Shown here piece after piece: positions 34,416 through 44,840 of a stretch of DNA of 64,000 nucleotides. Below the pieces are notes generated by a model. It worked only from the letters and a program-made list of their open reading frames with translations, searched no databases and was not told the origin of the DNA. This DNA comes from Fennellomyces sp. T-0311 (lineage: Eukaryota > Mucoromycota > Mucoromycetes > Mucorales > Lichtheimiaceae): assembly GCA_025266875.1 (NCBI GenBank), contig JALLLT010000080.1:27504-91503 (forward strand), written 5' to 3'. Each line of letters begins with the position of its first letter. The first letter of the stretch is position 1. The translations under genes and the position numbers were made by a program.

Positions 34416-34799
34416 TACTTCTGTCAGGATGCTGTACTTTGCGTATGCTGTTTGTCAAAATGATATAGTATTATTGACTATTTGATGGCCAAGTTATTAA
34501 TATTTGAGTAAGGGATTAGCATTGAAGAAGGTTGACGGCCACCAAATCCCTTCACCGGAAGTATGGTAACTTGCGGAGAACAGCCGAGCCAGTTAAATAC
34601 CCAGTTAAACGGGCGATCAGCAACAAACATGGTGAAGAATTCGCATCACGAGCCAAATCATTCATAACGATGAGATGTTTTCGCTCTATTCGAATGGTCG
34701 GCCGATACTCTACCTAGCAGCATTAACCAACGATCTCCACAGACTAGTAAACTAGTGTATGGACTGGTTATCTCCATCATATAACCCTCCGAATTTCCC

Positions 34800-35310
34800 C
34801 TGTAGCGTATCTAAACCAAAACGGGATCACTACAAACTATTGACAGCATTTGGCCACATCCCCGAAATTTCTGCAGAAGTGCACGCGATTGACCACATAC
34901 TGAACTGTTTACCGTGATCCGATATGGGTTTAACCAGAGGTAAGTGGAAGGAACCTGGCTTGCACTATTGGAGGTGCTATAAACGATTGATTGCCTCATC
35001 CACCCAAACTATGCTAACGATTCAGCTACCGGGTTACCATTTCCAGCATCGACAGCCCCAAATCAAGAGACCATTACTTAATCGGGTTATGTATAGTACA
35101 CAGGGCTTCTTTGTAGTCTACATACTATATCGACATAGTAGCTATACCCGTCCCCCACACCGGCCGGCTGTTTTTCATCCAAAGTAGGTTTTTTTCAGCC
35201 ATGGTGACTAGACTTTAATTTTATACTATACTTTTTACACCGCAAGGAAGAGATGTATGCCTATAGGCGCAGGTCAGGGACCTTCCCAATAACAACTTTT
35301 GAACTATTAA
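34800..35310 (+). mobile_element. Non-LTR (LINE) retrotransposon remnant, C-terminal and 3' region
   Basis: Conceptual translation near 34850-34960 gives AIDHILNCLP, then SDMGLTRGKW after a frame break. This matches the second remnant at about 51600-51660 (FDHMMNSLPRSDAGLTRGK). The GLxRGKW block is a conserved C-terminal feature of fungal LINE polymerases here. The downstream part to 35310 is the shared 3' repeat also seen inverted at 28241-28420. Frames are broken throughout. Confidence 0.6.
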
Positions 35311-35552
35311 CACCTGAAGTGCCGTATGGATGTTTTTAACATTATGTAGGTGCTCCATTCAATAATAGCACCGGTTTTATCGACGGTACTGTGAGGGCTG
35401 TAAGCAAACCTATAAAAAAAAACAACAGACTTTGTACAATAGATAAAAGGTAGATAATAGAATTGGTTACATTTGTAATTTGAATAACTAACCTTATCCG
35501 TTTGTGTATTGAATAAATTATCTAGAATAAGCGCGCCTTAAAATGCGAGGTA

Positions 35553-35995
35553 ATGGTAACACCTGATGAAATCACTTCTGCTCTCTACGCTCCTATTGCT
35601 GGTGCACGTCACGATGGCAATCTATTGACGGAATCAGATCTTCTTGAGATCTTTGAGGGGTATCTTGATTTACCAGACGGAAGGAGATTTGTTGTGTATG
35701 GCGAGCTTTCCTATCATCGCCAGGCGCACAATATTCTTTCAGTAGGCAAGTCGCTAAGTTTTTCTACATAAAATTATTTCAGCGTCAATCAACCAATGTG
35801 TAATTATATATTCAAAGACAGTGAGACGAGTCGACAGGCAATCAAGGACAAGATGATGTCAAAGGTTCGCATTGCAGCCTGTTGTACCCACAACATGACC
35901 ATGGCTGATGCATCACTTATCCTTGCTTGGTTATTGACAACAGGTTACATTAATTTTTACAGCCACATCCCTGTTCTTGCCATACGTTCCTCGTA
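35553..35995 (+). mobile_element. PIF/Harbinger-like DDE transposase fragment
   Basis: The frame from 35553 reads ITSALYAPIAGARHDGNLL and then ESDLLEIFEGYLDLPDGRRF and VVYGELSYHRQ. This corresponds to the Harbinger (DDE_Tnp_4) segment with the G-P-x-x-G-x-R-H-D motif around the second catalytic Asp and the Y-G-D-x-A-Y block (here YGELSY). After a short break, MSKVRIAA at about 35860 fits the M-S-x-V-R-x-x-V-E motif that carries the last acidic residue, but that residue is not in place. The 5' half of a transposase is absent, so this is a dead fragment. Confidence 0.65.
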
Positions 35996-36530
35996 ATAAC
36001 CTTGCGTATCTTAGTGAAATCCATATAACCCTAGTTTCCACAGCGATTCATGTGCCTTCCGACCATGTCAATTATCCGGCCCGTCGAGAATAAGCTTTTA
36101 TTTTTTAAAGTGATGATTCGACATATAAAATAAATTAGTTATTACGTGAGTCTCGTTTTCCACCTGTGTCACTTACTTGTTGAATATCACACAGTCGAAT
36201 GGGAGTTCGGGCGAACAGTCAATCTGTTTGTTTTTGTTGACTTACACGAAAATCAGAACGCTCTCCTAAGTTCCGTTGGCATGTAGTAAGTCGTAGCTTT
36301 TATCCTTACGAACATCAAGGTCTGCCTGGGGAGGGGTAAGCGTGTAAGTACTTTGAGAATACTGCCTCAATTCTTCGTCAGTAACTCTCGCCGCAAAATC
36401 TTCGTCAATATTCATGCAGCAACCTTCTGTCTGTCCCATCTGACACTGATTCTGATGACATTCTATAAAAAACTATTTATTTAGCTTCGGCAGCTGTACC
36501 AAGAGAAAGTAAACCAGGTTCCCGTCAACT

Positions 36531-36800
36531 TCACTCCTTCTTCAAGCTCTGTGATTTTTTTCTTATCAGATTTCGTTCTACGAAGTAATTGTAAGCCACA
36601 AGGATCAACTGTCGCTCCTCTCGAAGATGATGAAGCTCTGCTTTTACAAGCTTGAGCTGTACACCCTTTCTATTGTCGACGTTAGACTTATTGTCAGAAT
36701 TTACTTCGACGCTAGAGCTGTTGTTGTCTTGTTCGAGTTCAGGCCTCTCAAGCTTTTCACCCCCCCTTGCTTCTCTTCTTAGGTCGGCGAGGAGGGAGTC
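36531..36800 (-). pseudogene. Unrecognised coiled-coil coding remnant with a G7 frame break
   Basis: The minus strand reads RREARGGEKLERPELEQ, continues through an Asn/Ser-rich linker and then VKAELHHLREERQLILVAYN to a stop at 36531. The upstream frame (GLPPRRPKKRSKGG) joins it only across a run of seven G, where the frame changes by one. The charged helix followed by a basic PRRPKKRSK segment recalls the DNA-binding accessory proteins of Harbinger-type transposons, and it lies next to such a fragment. That link is inference. No start codon or upstream exon is evident. Confidence 0.35.
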
Positions 36801-36810
36801 CCATCAGAGA

Positions 36811-38587
36811 TGCTGACTCTATCGTGTTCTGCTGTGCTTTTTTCTGTCTTACTCATCCTTCTTCTGCATCTTTTCTTCTTTCTCCAACTTGGTGACAGAA
36901 AGGTAAATACACCAATTCAAATTTATTAACGTTTATTCAGCAAACGGAATGTATTATATCTTCTACGAGGATGATGCAGACGACGAAAGTGCGTACTCAC
37001 CACAGACAGCAACACAACACCCTTTTGCTTCAAGAGGAGTGGAGGGCCTGGGGGCGGGGAGTCCCACAAGCACCGCTGATAACTTGCGTAAGGATTTGTT
37101 GCCCCTCTTCTCTCTGAGGGAGCGTCTCATCCTTGATCGGCAATCATCCGGATTGGCATCCTTCGCCTTACCCGAGAGAGTCCACGGTGCGGTACACATA
37201 TTCACTACTTTTCCATCCTTTTCCAAGCGAAGACGTATCCTCTATGAGGCTGGGGGCTTGGATGGCGCAAATTACAACGTTTCTTCAATCAAAATTAGAT
37301 CCATCTGATCGCAGGCTGGTTTCCGACACCGCCCGTGACCTGTAGCGCAAACAGGGTCACGGTGTCTGGAAGAACAGCAGGGCCACGTATAGTGACATAC
37401 ATCTCGATATCGAAGACATTCACCTCATGCTAGAATGTAACTAAAGTAAGACAATAGAAACGTGACTAATACTCTAAAAGCATACGATAGGATCCTCATT
37501 CAGGACATTTCGGAAACGTTCCAATGGCATAGGAGTAGCGTCGACAAAGTTAATATGGATGGTCATAAAACGGGAAGTAATAGGTTCAAGAAGAAGGAAA
37601 GTAAATAAACACAATTTTGACAGCCATTAGGTCTAGGCAGTCTTGTTAATTTAAGTGTGTATTTTCTATTGGATCGGTAAAAGAGTTTGCCTTCTTTCTC
37701 ATGTTCTGGTTTTATGCTATTCTCAAAAATCATTTTTAGAACATCAAACCTCTCTAATATCTGTAGAAACGATAAATTTGTGATTTAGATCGACTTGCTA
37801 AATATGCATCCTTTTCTACGAGCTTCTCTGACAGTACAGACCGTAGAAATATAAAAAACATTACTGACACTACATAAAATGTGAATTGCGACAATAATTG
37901 AAGCGAATCCTGAAGCATCCATGTTTAGGTGTCTAAACTGTGAATTAGTTACAAGAATCGAGAAGTGAAGGTCGCGAATGTTTTCGGATGACTGTATTAA
38001 CCAGGAGGATGTAATAGTTCCACAGATCTAGCCCTACGGGGAAAGTAAAGTTATCAGTCAAACGGATAAGCCTCATCTCCATGGTACCACAGATATCGAT
38101 GTAGTTACCATTATCCATTCCACGGGGACCAGACGAGATATATATTTTTAGTATCGACGAATATTTTAGATAGAGCAACGGAAACTTCTTTTAACATTGT
38201 TGCGTACACAAGCACTAAAAACCTATCGAGATTGCTCTAATTAAGTCTCTTGTCCGTTTCCAGGACTTCGTAATACGTACCTTGCAAGAGCACAGTCGTA
38301 CAGTAATATAATACTCCCAAAAGGTGCAATGCCGCTCTCAGAGCAATCAATACCGCTATCCAATGACATTGGATTACGTTATGGTATGTCCCTTTGGGCT
38401 GATTGTCGCTTATCTGGCAGGTCCTTGATTTTTAAGCATGCAACAGACGTTCCGATCATGCGGCCAGCCGTTCAAAATAGCAGCATCGATTTCATTGGAT
38501 GACGATTGCATTACATTTGGTGACACAGACGATTGTATGTATTTATGCGCCCACGCTTTCACTTCTCTTTCTTCAACTATTCCCACT
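36811..38587. other. Gene-poor, AT-rich stretch
   Basis: Frame 36949-37308 (+) and minus frame 37945-38178 (with DICGTMEMRLIRLTDNF) are open but unrecognised. A strong hairpin lies at 37321-37370. The right end carries the epoxide hydrolase promoter; an ATG at 38438 is in frame with that gene but would add an atypical leader. Confidence 0.35.
37321..37370. repeat. Imperfect hairpin
   Basis: The left arm TTCCGACACCGCCCGTGACC pairs with the right arm GGGTCACGGTGTCTGGAA, apart from an extra CCC and a one-base bulge, around a 13-nt loop. About 16 bp can pair. No gene or terminator context explains it. Confidence 0.6.
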
Positions 38588-40096
38588 ATGTCGATCGAGC
38601 CTTTTGAAGTTCCATCCATCCCATCCGACAGGTTCGAGCTTCTAAAGCAAAAGTTGAGAAACGCCGAGTACCCCAATGAGCTAGAAAAAGATGTTGGATG
38701 GAAGTATGGCGCGCCACGGTGGGCAGTTGAGCCGCTCGTTCAGGAATGGCTCAACAACTACGATTGGGAAAAGGCACGCGCCGAGATGAATCGTTGGCAT
38801 CACTATCGCGTGCCTATCCAGGGGCTTAATATCCACTTTATCCACGAACCATCATCCAACCCTGATGCAGTCGCACTCTTGTTGCTGAACGGTTGGCCAT
38901 CCAACTTTTACGAGTTCCATAAGATCATCGAGCCACTCCGAGATGGCGTCCATAGCGGTCAGGTAACGAAAGGAACGTTCTTTGTAAAAGCTTTAAACAA
39001 ACCATCAAAAAGCCATTCCACGTTGTTGTTCCTAGCATACCAGGCTATGGCTTCTCAGAAGCACCCAAGTTGCCCGGTCATGGTGTTCAAAAGAACGGTG
39101 AGATCCTGAGTGAGCTCATGGGAACGCTTGGTTATAACCAATACAGTAAGCTTTTTTATGCATCAGCTTATGATTTCACTAAACTCATTTGAACGAAGTG
39201 ATTGCCGGCTCCGATTGGGGGTCCATGATTGGCAAATGGATCGCGCAAAACAGAAAAGCTCAATGCAAGGGATTCCATACCGTCCTACCTATGGTTGTTC
39301 CGCCTATTCCATCATTGTCAAATCTGTGGAATCATCCAATCAAAGTGCTCAAGTTTCTCGCAAGCCTAGGGCTTGGATTCGATGCGGTGTATGGCCGTGG
39401 CAGCACCAAAATAAAAGGCAAATCGTTTGCGGACGTACAGAATGACAGGGAGGCTGGATACCGTGCTATCCAGGGAACGCGTCCGTATACACTGGCATTT
39501 GGCTTGTCAGATAGTCCAGTGGCCCTTTTAGGTATGGCCGGTTCGCAGTGGGCTCTTTCTCGCGTATTTATTTTTGTGTAGCATGGATTCTCGAGAAATT
39601 TCATAATTGGACGTTTCATCCCGCCGAGAGACAAGACACCGAGGCCCTGCCTGAGACAATCACCACCGATGAATTCCTGACACAAGTTACCATCTACTGG
39701 CTTACCAACACCATGTCATCCTCCACGCGACTGTATTATGAGGCGTTCAACGAACCCGCAATGGGTGTAATGTTTTTTAACCGTGTCGAAATTCCGATGG
39801 CAGTTGCCAATTTCCCCGGTGAGCTTAACAAGGTAACGGCTGCATGTAGCGGGGTTTATATGTAAAGCTGACCAAATATCCTCAAGTTCCCCCGTGAATG
39901 GCTAGAAGCAGGCAGTGACCTTCAGCAATTTAGTGAGTTTGAATTGGTAAATATATCATTCATCAGTAATGTGCTGCCCGTTCTGACAAACAGCGTCCAG
40001 GGAGGCCACTTCCCGGCATTAGAGACGAGTGAGTTGCTGGTGGACGATATCCAACGATTCGGAAAGCTTTTAAAAGCAAAAAAGTTTATCCAATAG
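38588..40096 (+). CDS. Epoxide hydrolase (EHN-type alpha/beta hydrolase)
   Basis: A microsomal/juvenile-hormone-type epoxide hydrolase that would open epoxides to diols. The start at 38588 (MSIEPFEVPSIPSDRFELLK) begins the EHN N-terminal domain (LEKDVGWKYGAPRWAVEPLV). The hydrolase core has the oxyanion segment NGWPSNFYEF, the strand PSIPGYGFSEAP, and the nucleophile elbow GSDWGS with the catalytic Asp. Cap residues follow, and near the end GGHFPALETSELLVDDI supplies the catalytic His. Five introns are visible. The usual HGxP oxyanion motif reads NGWP, with Asn in place of His. It has no signal peptide unless the upstream ATG at 38438 is used. Length of about 400 aa is normal for the family. 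Confidence 0.88.
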
Positions 40097-40254
40097 TCCC
40101 AATATGTCAATACACTCGGTTTGAAAGTGCCTCGCATAAATGTTTACGATGTCACACAGTAGCACTCAATTCATTGGGAAGAAGCATCATTATAGCTGCA
40201 TCCCTAGTGTCCAACGAACATGCTTTCTAAAACGCGTTTATTTATGCAATTATT

Positions 40255-42453
40255 TTAATCAACTTTAATGCTGCCAAAGATCTTGCGCAAGAACAGCAGA
40301 CATGCCAGATAGCCAACCGCACCTAATCAAAGTTAGTGATCCAGTTACACAATTTAGTATTAAGCAGCTTACCAGTCAAGACGCTGACGAGTATAGAAAT
40401 GATTGCCGAATAGCCAAGATAAAGGACGGTACTTGTGAAGCTATTGATGTCGAGTTTGGTGAGATAATAAAGAATGGAGTACAAAAACACGTAGAGGCCA
40501 CAGGCACCGGCAGTCATGAACGAGCGCCAGGACCAGTGGTAATCTTCGTTGCACAGGTGGAAATAGCACATCAAGATGGTTACTTGCGAGCAGGTCAAGA
40601 TCAGGACACCAAAAACTAGGAAGAGAAAACCAATGCCATAGTAGATACGGTGGAACCAAATGCTGTTCATGATAAAGTACAGCTCAATAAAGATTGCACC
40701 GAATGGCAAGATGCCACCCATCAGGATGGAGGGAATAGGACGCAAGTAGAATGGCTGGTCAGGGATCTGGCGAGGGATCTGGTTCGTGCGAACGGGCTGT
40801 TCAATCCGTGGCTTACGGAAGCCAAAGTAAGAGCCAGCAACGCTAAGGGGGAATGAAATGATGGCATACAGGCCCAGAACAGCGACCATCGTTAAGAAGG
40901 GAACTGCGCCGGACGAGTCCGAGGCAATCAAGAAGAAGTTGAGGGCAAATAATGATCCGAGAATCAAGCTAAATGCAAACAATAAGCCTTTTTCCCCTCT
41001 TTTGCTTTCTATAATTAGACTTACCCAGGGAAGAAAACAGCAGTGAGCGCCACATTAGACTTCCATGCCTCACCACCGTTCATCTTGTACACACGAGCGG
41101 ACACATATCCAGAGATACAGCCAAAGACCATGAAGAAGATGATCATGACGGTGGCAAGAGAACCACGGTTCGACGGCGAAAGGAAACCAAGCACAGCAAA
41201 AACTATTTTTGGTCATTCCCTTGTCTTCATAGCAACAACTGTAACTTACCAAGCGTCAGCGCAGTCATGGCAATCAGCTGGGTGCCGCTGCCAACGAGAA
41301 CCGACAAAAACATCAGCTGGGTTGGTGGGCGGAACACATCACCATGCACCAACTTCCATCCATAATCTTCCTGGACATCCTCCTGTACCTTCCAATCAGT
41401 TTCCAATACACCAGTCCCCTGATTATTCGTACCTGAGCCTCGACAGAGTTGTAGCGCGAGATGTCCTTGTGTAACGCACGGAGCAAGATCATGGCAACCA
41501 TACCGGTGAGGAAGAGGACGATGACGATCGAGTTGACAAGCGAGAACCAGTGGATCGAGGGGTCCAAGATATGCAAGTAGTTGTCCCAACGCGTAGCCCA
41601 TGCCGTGGTTGATTCCTGTTCGGCTGCATTAGCATCATATACACCCTCTGAAAAGCAGCAGAACATACCAGCCAAGTGACGCTATAGGTGTAAACGACCT
41701 TAGACTTACCATCCTCCTTGAGCTGGAAAGCCAAATTTTTTTTGTCGCAGATGGGCTTGTTGTCTTTGCCCATCTTGGTGGCCTTACTCGAAGGGAGCAC
41801 GACAACACCTACAACCCGACGCACACCACCGGGACGATCATGGAAGTAAATATTGATATCGTAGTGGTTGTTGAGGTCCGTCTTGCCATTGTCGTTGTAG
41901 CCCAAGCTGAAACCAATGTTGTAGTACGTCTCATGGGTGTGGTCGTCAAGGGCTTCGCGGGCAGCGGGCAAACCGTCAATCATCCAGTTCACTCCGTAGT
42001 CGTCCTTGATCAGCTGATTGATAAATTCGGCATCTTCTTTCGGAATGGCCTCTGTCTGGCACAAAAGCTTGCAGGTTTCATTCTTCGCCATCCGTAACTA
42101 TGGCCACAGCTATTCAGTACTTCATCTCGCCACATAGCTATGCCTGATTTTACCTCGAAAGGGGATGTGAAGATGCGATCACCGAACAGAATGCTGCCCA
42201 AGCTTTCGGATTGTTGTTGCGGACCACCGTCCGGTTTGCAAAAATGAAGCTTGTCGTAGTAGTAATCGTACGAGATAACAGATTTGACTTGTGAATTGGA
42301 CATGGGTGTGAGGGAATTGACGTATAAAGCGACAGGGTCATCCACTACATAATCGTGGGGAGCGACACCCGGGAGGTAGAAGGCCGCACTCGCATTGATC
42401 CATAGTGCCACCAGGGCGAGTATGGCCCGGACTCTCGACGTGGCGAGTAGCAT
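40255..42453 (-). CDS. TM9/EMP70 family nonaspanin
   Basis: A nine-span endomembrane protein of the TM9SF/EMP70 family, acting in Golgi-endosome sorting. It starts at 42453 with a signal peptide ([18 protein letters not shown], cleavage after about residue 24, then [11 protein letters not shown]). The luminal domain contains [17 protein letters not shown] and [17 protein letters not shown]. The membrane part includes [19 protein letters not shown] and the long last exon block with [20 protein letters not shown]. The C-terminus reads [12 protein letters not shown], matching the K-x-D/E Golgi-retention tail of the family. Six or so introns. It is closest in layout to TM9SF2/4. The neighbouring epoxide hydrolase converges on it (about 160 bp gap). 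Confidence 0.93.
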
Positions 42454-44047
42454 GATGAAAGTACAAAGAACTCGGAGAGCGCGTTGAAGGAAGGGGAGCG
42501 GCTTGCACAGCCAAATGTGTCCGCAATCTCATTAGGTCTCCGCTGGTCTTTGCTGTATACAGGTAGATCGTCGCCCTGGAGCGGGTAAAAGGACCCCCAT
42601 ACAAGCTTGGGCTTTGAGCCTGTTACAAAGTCTAAAAATAGCTTAGCTTCCCTATTCCAAATTGTTTATTATGCTTTTCTTTTTGATATTGGTCGATGTT
42701 CATTTGCACCATCCTGAGGAAGGCCTACAGCGCCCCTGCCTCGTGTCTTCGCGGCTATATAAATTTGATCGCTCTCGCAACTCCATTGGGGAAGTGCCCA
42801 GCCGGAAGCCCAGCAACCGGACTTTTATGTTACGTGGGTTCTTGGCAACAATGCTGGCAACAGTACGCGGACGATGGCTATGCTTCAGATTGAGATTATG
42901 GGCGTCTATTGAGATTCGACCAAGGCTCTTGCTGAGTGCATTCTCATCTATCAGAACAAATGGGGAGCTGGACAGTCGCCAATTGCGAGACGTTTCACGC
43001 ATAACACTGATGAGCTTTTGTAAGAGGAAAAATAAACTATACAAGGCAAGAATGCCAGACAACGGGGGTCCAAAATAGTATGTGCACAAACTCGTTGAAG
43101 GATATATGCAAGCTCCGTATTTATGCATGCGTATTCGTATTAATCAAACTCTAGTACTTGCTCAATTAGCATTGCTTTCGCATACAAGCAGATAAGTCGA
43201 AAGGGACACGAAAGTTATGTATTAAAGCAATGGGTGGCCGCTTCACGCCGCCATTACCTCTATGCGGTCTTGTGGTAGTAAGCCTAGCATTCTACAACTA
43301 TTTAGGCCTCAGTACACACACCTTTCGAATCTTTTCAATTTCCTTTCTTATGAACAGTGATTAAAGCAGCTGAAGATCCAGTACATCTGACTTCCAGATA
43401 TGCAACTGTATACATCTGCTTTCTATGAAAACATACATAGAGGCATCCGCTACTAAACTAAAGACGTACTTTCAGAGAGATCAGTTGTCGTAAATTCCAC
43501 TTGATATATGCGCCCTGAAGATGATTTTGTCTCTAACAACACCATGGACAAAGCTCTGTGGGAGGTCAAAACTACCGAGGAACCTCACAGAGACAGTCCA
43601 ATTAGTGCAAAGACCAACGACGCCGAGGAGGAGGAAGAAGGAAGAATCTACTGTGGTTGGCTACGGAAAAGAAGCTACCACCCACCAAGTTCGATCATCA
43701 GTAGTCATTATCGAATCAGTTCTATCCACTTCGTCCAAGCAAGCGTCAGCTAAAGGAATCCGCGACGCCTCCTTACAAGGGAATCGACCTGACAGCTAGG
43801 CAGTGTCAGGCTTGTTGCCGAAACATTAATGCGATTCAGTCAAAAACCAGGCAAGGACAAGAAGGCTTGGGATCGTGATGTTCACGTGAAATTATGGGCT
43901 ATACAAGGAAGTGCCCAGGTATTTGAAAGAAGACATCGCACTGAAGCAAATAAAGTTGGCCCTCGAAATTGAACAAAACCGTTCAGAATCAAGAAACAAA
44001 AGAACAGGTGGACTCTTTGAGTCAAAGGCACGCTATGTAAAGATTTA
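42454..44047. other. Gene-poor stretch with small open frames
   Basis: Plus-strand frame 42696-42893 ends with GKCPAGSPATGLLCYVGSW and WQQYADDGYASD, a Cys/Gly/Trp pattern that could belong to a small secreted protein. It overlaps two other open frames on both strands, so support is weak. Around 43508-43830, plus-strand frames with DAEEEEEGRIYCGW and, further on, ARQCQACCRNINAIQ look like broken pieces of an unrecognised gene. No splice model joins them. Confidence 0.3.
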
Positions 44048-44220
44048 TCACTGTGCTAATAGCAGCGTATCCAAAAGACGATCATAGACAGCCTTGACAG
44101 CTTCAAATTGTTCGGTGTTACCAGGGTCAATCCAGGGATAGTTGTCGCGACAACCACAGTTACGGCCGCCCTCTGTGGCCGTGATGAGTGTTGTACGCAG
44201 GTACATATCTCCACCATCAC
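44048..44220 (-). pseudogene. C-terminal exon of an unrecognised gene
   Basis: Directly after a TGCTCAG acceptor the minus strand reads GDGGDMYLRTTLITATEGGR, then NCGCRDNYPWIDPGNTEQ and VKAVYDRLLDTLLLAQ to a stop at 44048. The paired Cys and the NYPWIDPGN segment look like a folded extracellular domain or enzyme C-terminus. Upstream (44221-44440) two overlapping hydrophobic frames could encode membrane spans, but I could not place the donor. I do not recognise the family, and it could be the 3' end of a gene with a lost 5' part. Confidence 0.35.
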
Positions 44221-44840
44221 CTGAGCAGCAAACATCCCATCAGACAAGAAGCCCATGCAAAGCGAAAAATATATGCAGCATCGATAAAAACGGCTGAGCC
44301 ATTCAAAACCAAATATATCAAGTGACACGAACGCGACAAGAAGAAGGACGACGCCAATAGGTGGAACAAAGAGCCAAGATCGAGAGAATACGACACTTGA
44401 TCCCGCATGAAAAGCTGTACCCAGCAACAATCATCCATCCCACGATTAAGCCTTCCAACGAGCTGTCTCCATGGGGCGATCTACAGAACAGCAGCGCTTA
44501 GGGCCCTTTGTTTCCCAGGTGGCGGTGTATTTAAAGTAGCTTAGAACGCCTGGTTTTCTTACAAGCAATGCGGTACAAGCAACGCGGTATAAATGTAGGT
44601 AACGGGTTCAACACCCGTGAAACTTGCTTCTTGAATTGTATAACCCCAATAGAATGTAAAAGAACAATGGGCCTATTTTGGTTGGTTCGTGACCCTGCGC
44701 ATCAGTGCTGTGCACATATGCATGCTAACAACAAGAATGATACGAAAGTTTTGAAAAAGTACTATTAAAGATATGAATAAAATGTAACATGCGTAAATAA
44801 AGACAAAAATGATAATGCTAGGGTATCCGGCCCCCTTGTT
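44221..44840. other. Intergenic / possible upstream exons
   Basis: Hydrophobic minus-strand frames at 44217-44440 may belong to the preceding exon. The remainder, including a chance GGGTTCAACACCC element at about 44599, shows no gene. Confidence 0.3.

Noticed and set aside
36949..37308. 119-codon plus-strand frame
   Set aside because: Open on both strands with no motif; likely composition effect next to decayed mobile-element sequence.
44570..44645. A GGGTTCAACACCC element that looks like a tRNA T-arm/B-box
   Set aside because: No matching acceptor stem, D-arm or anticodon arm can be formed with the upstream sequence, so I do not call a tRNA gene.
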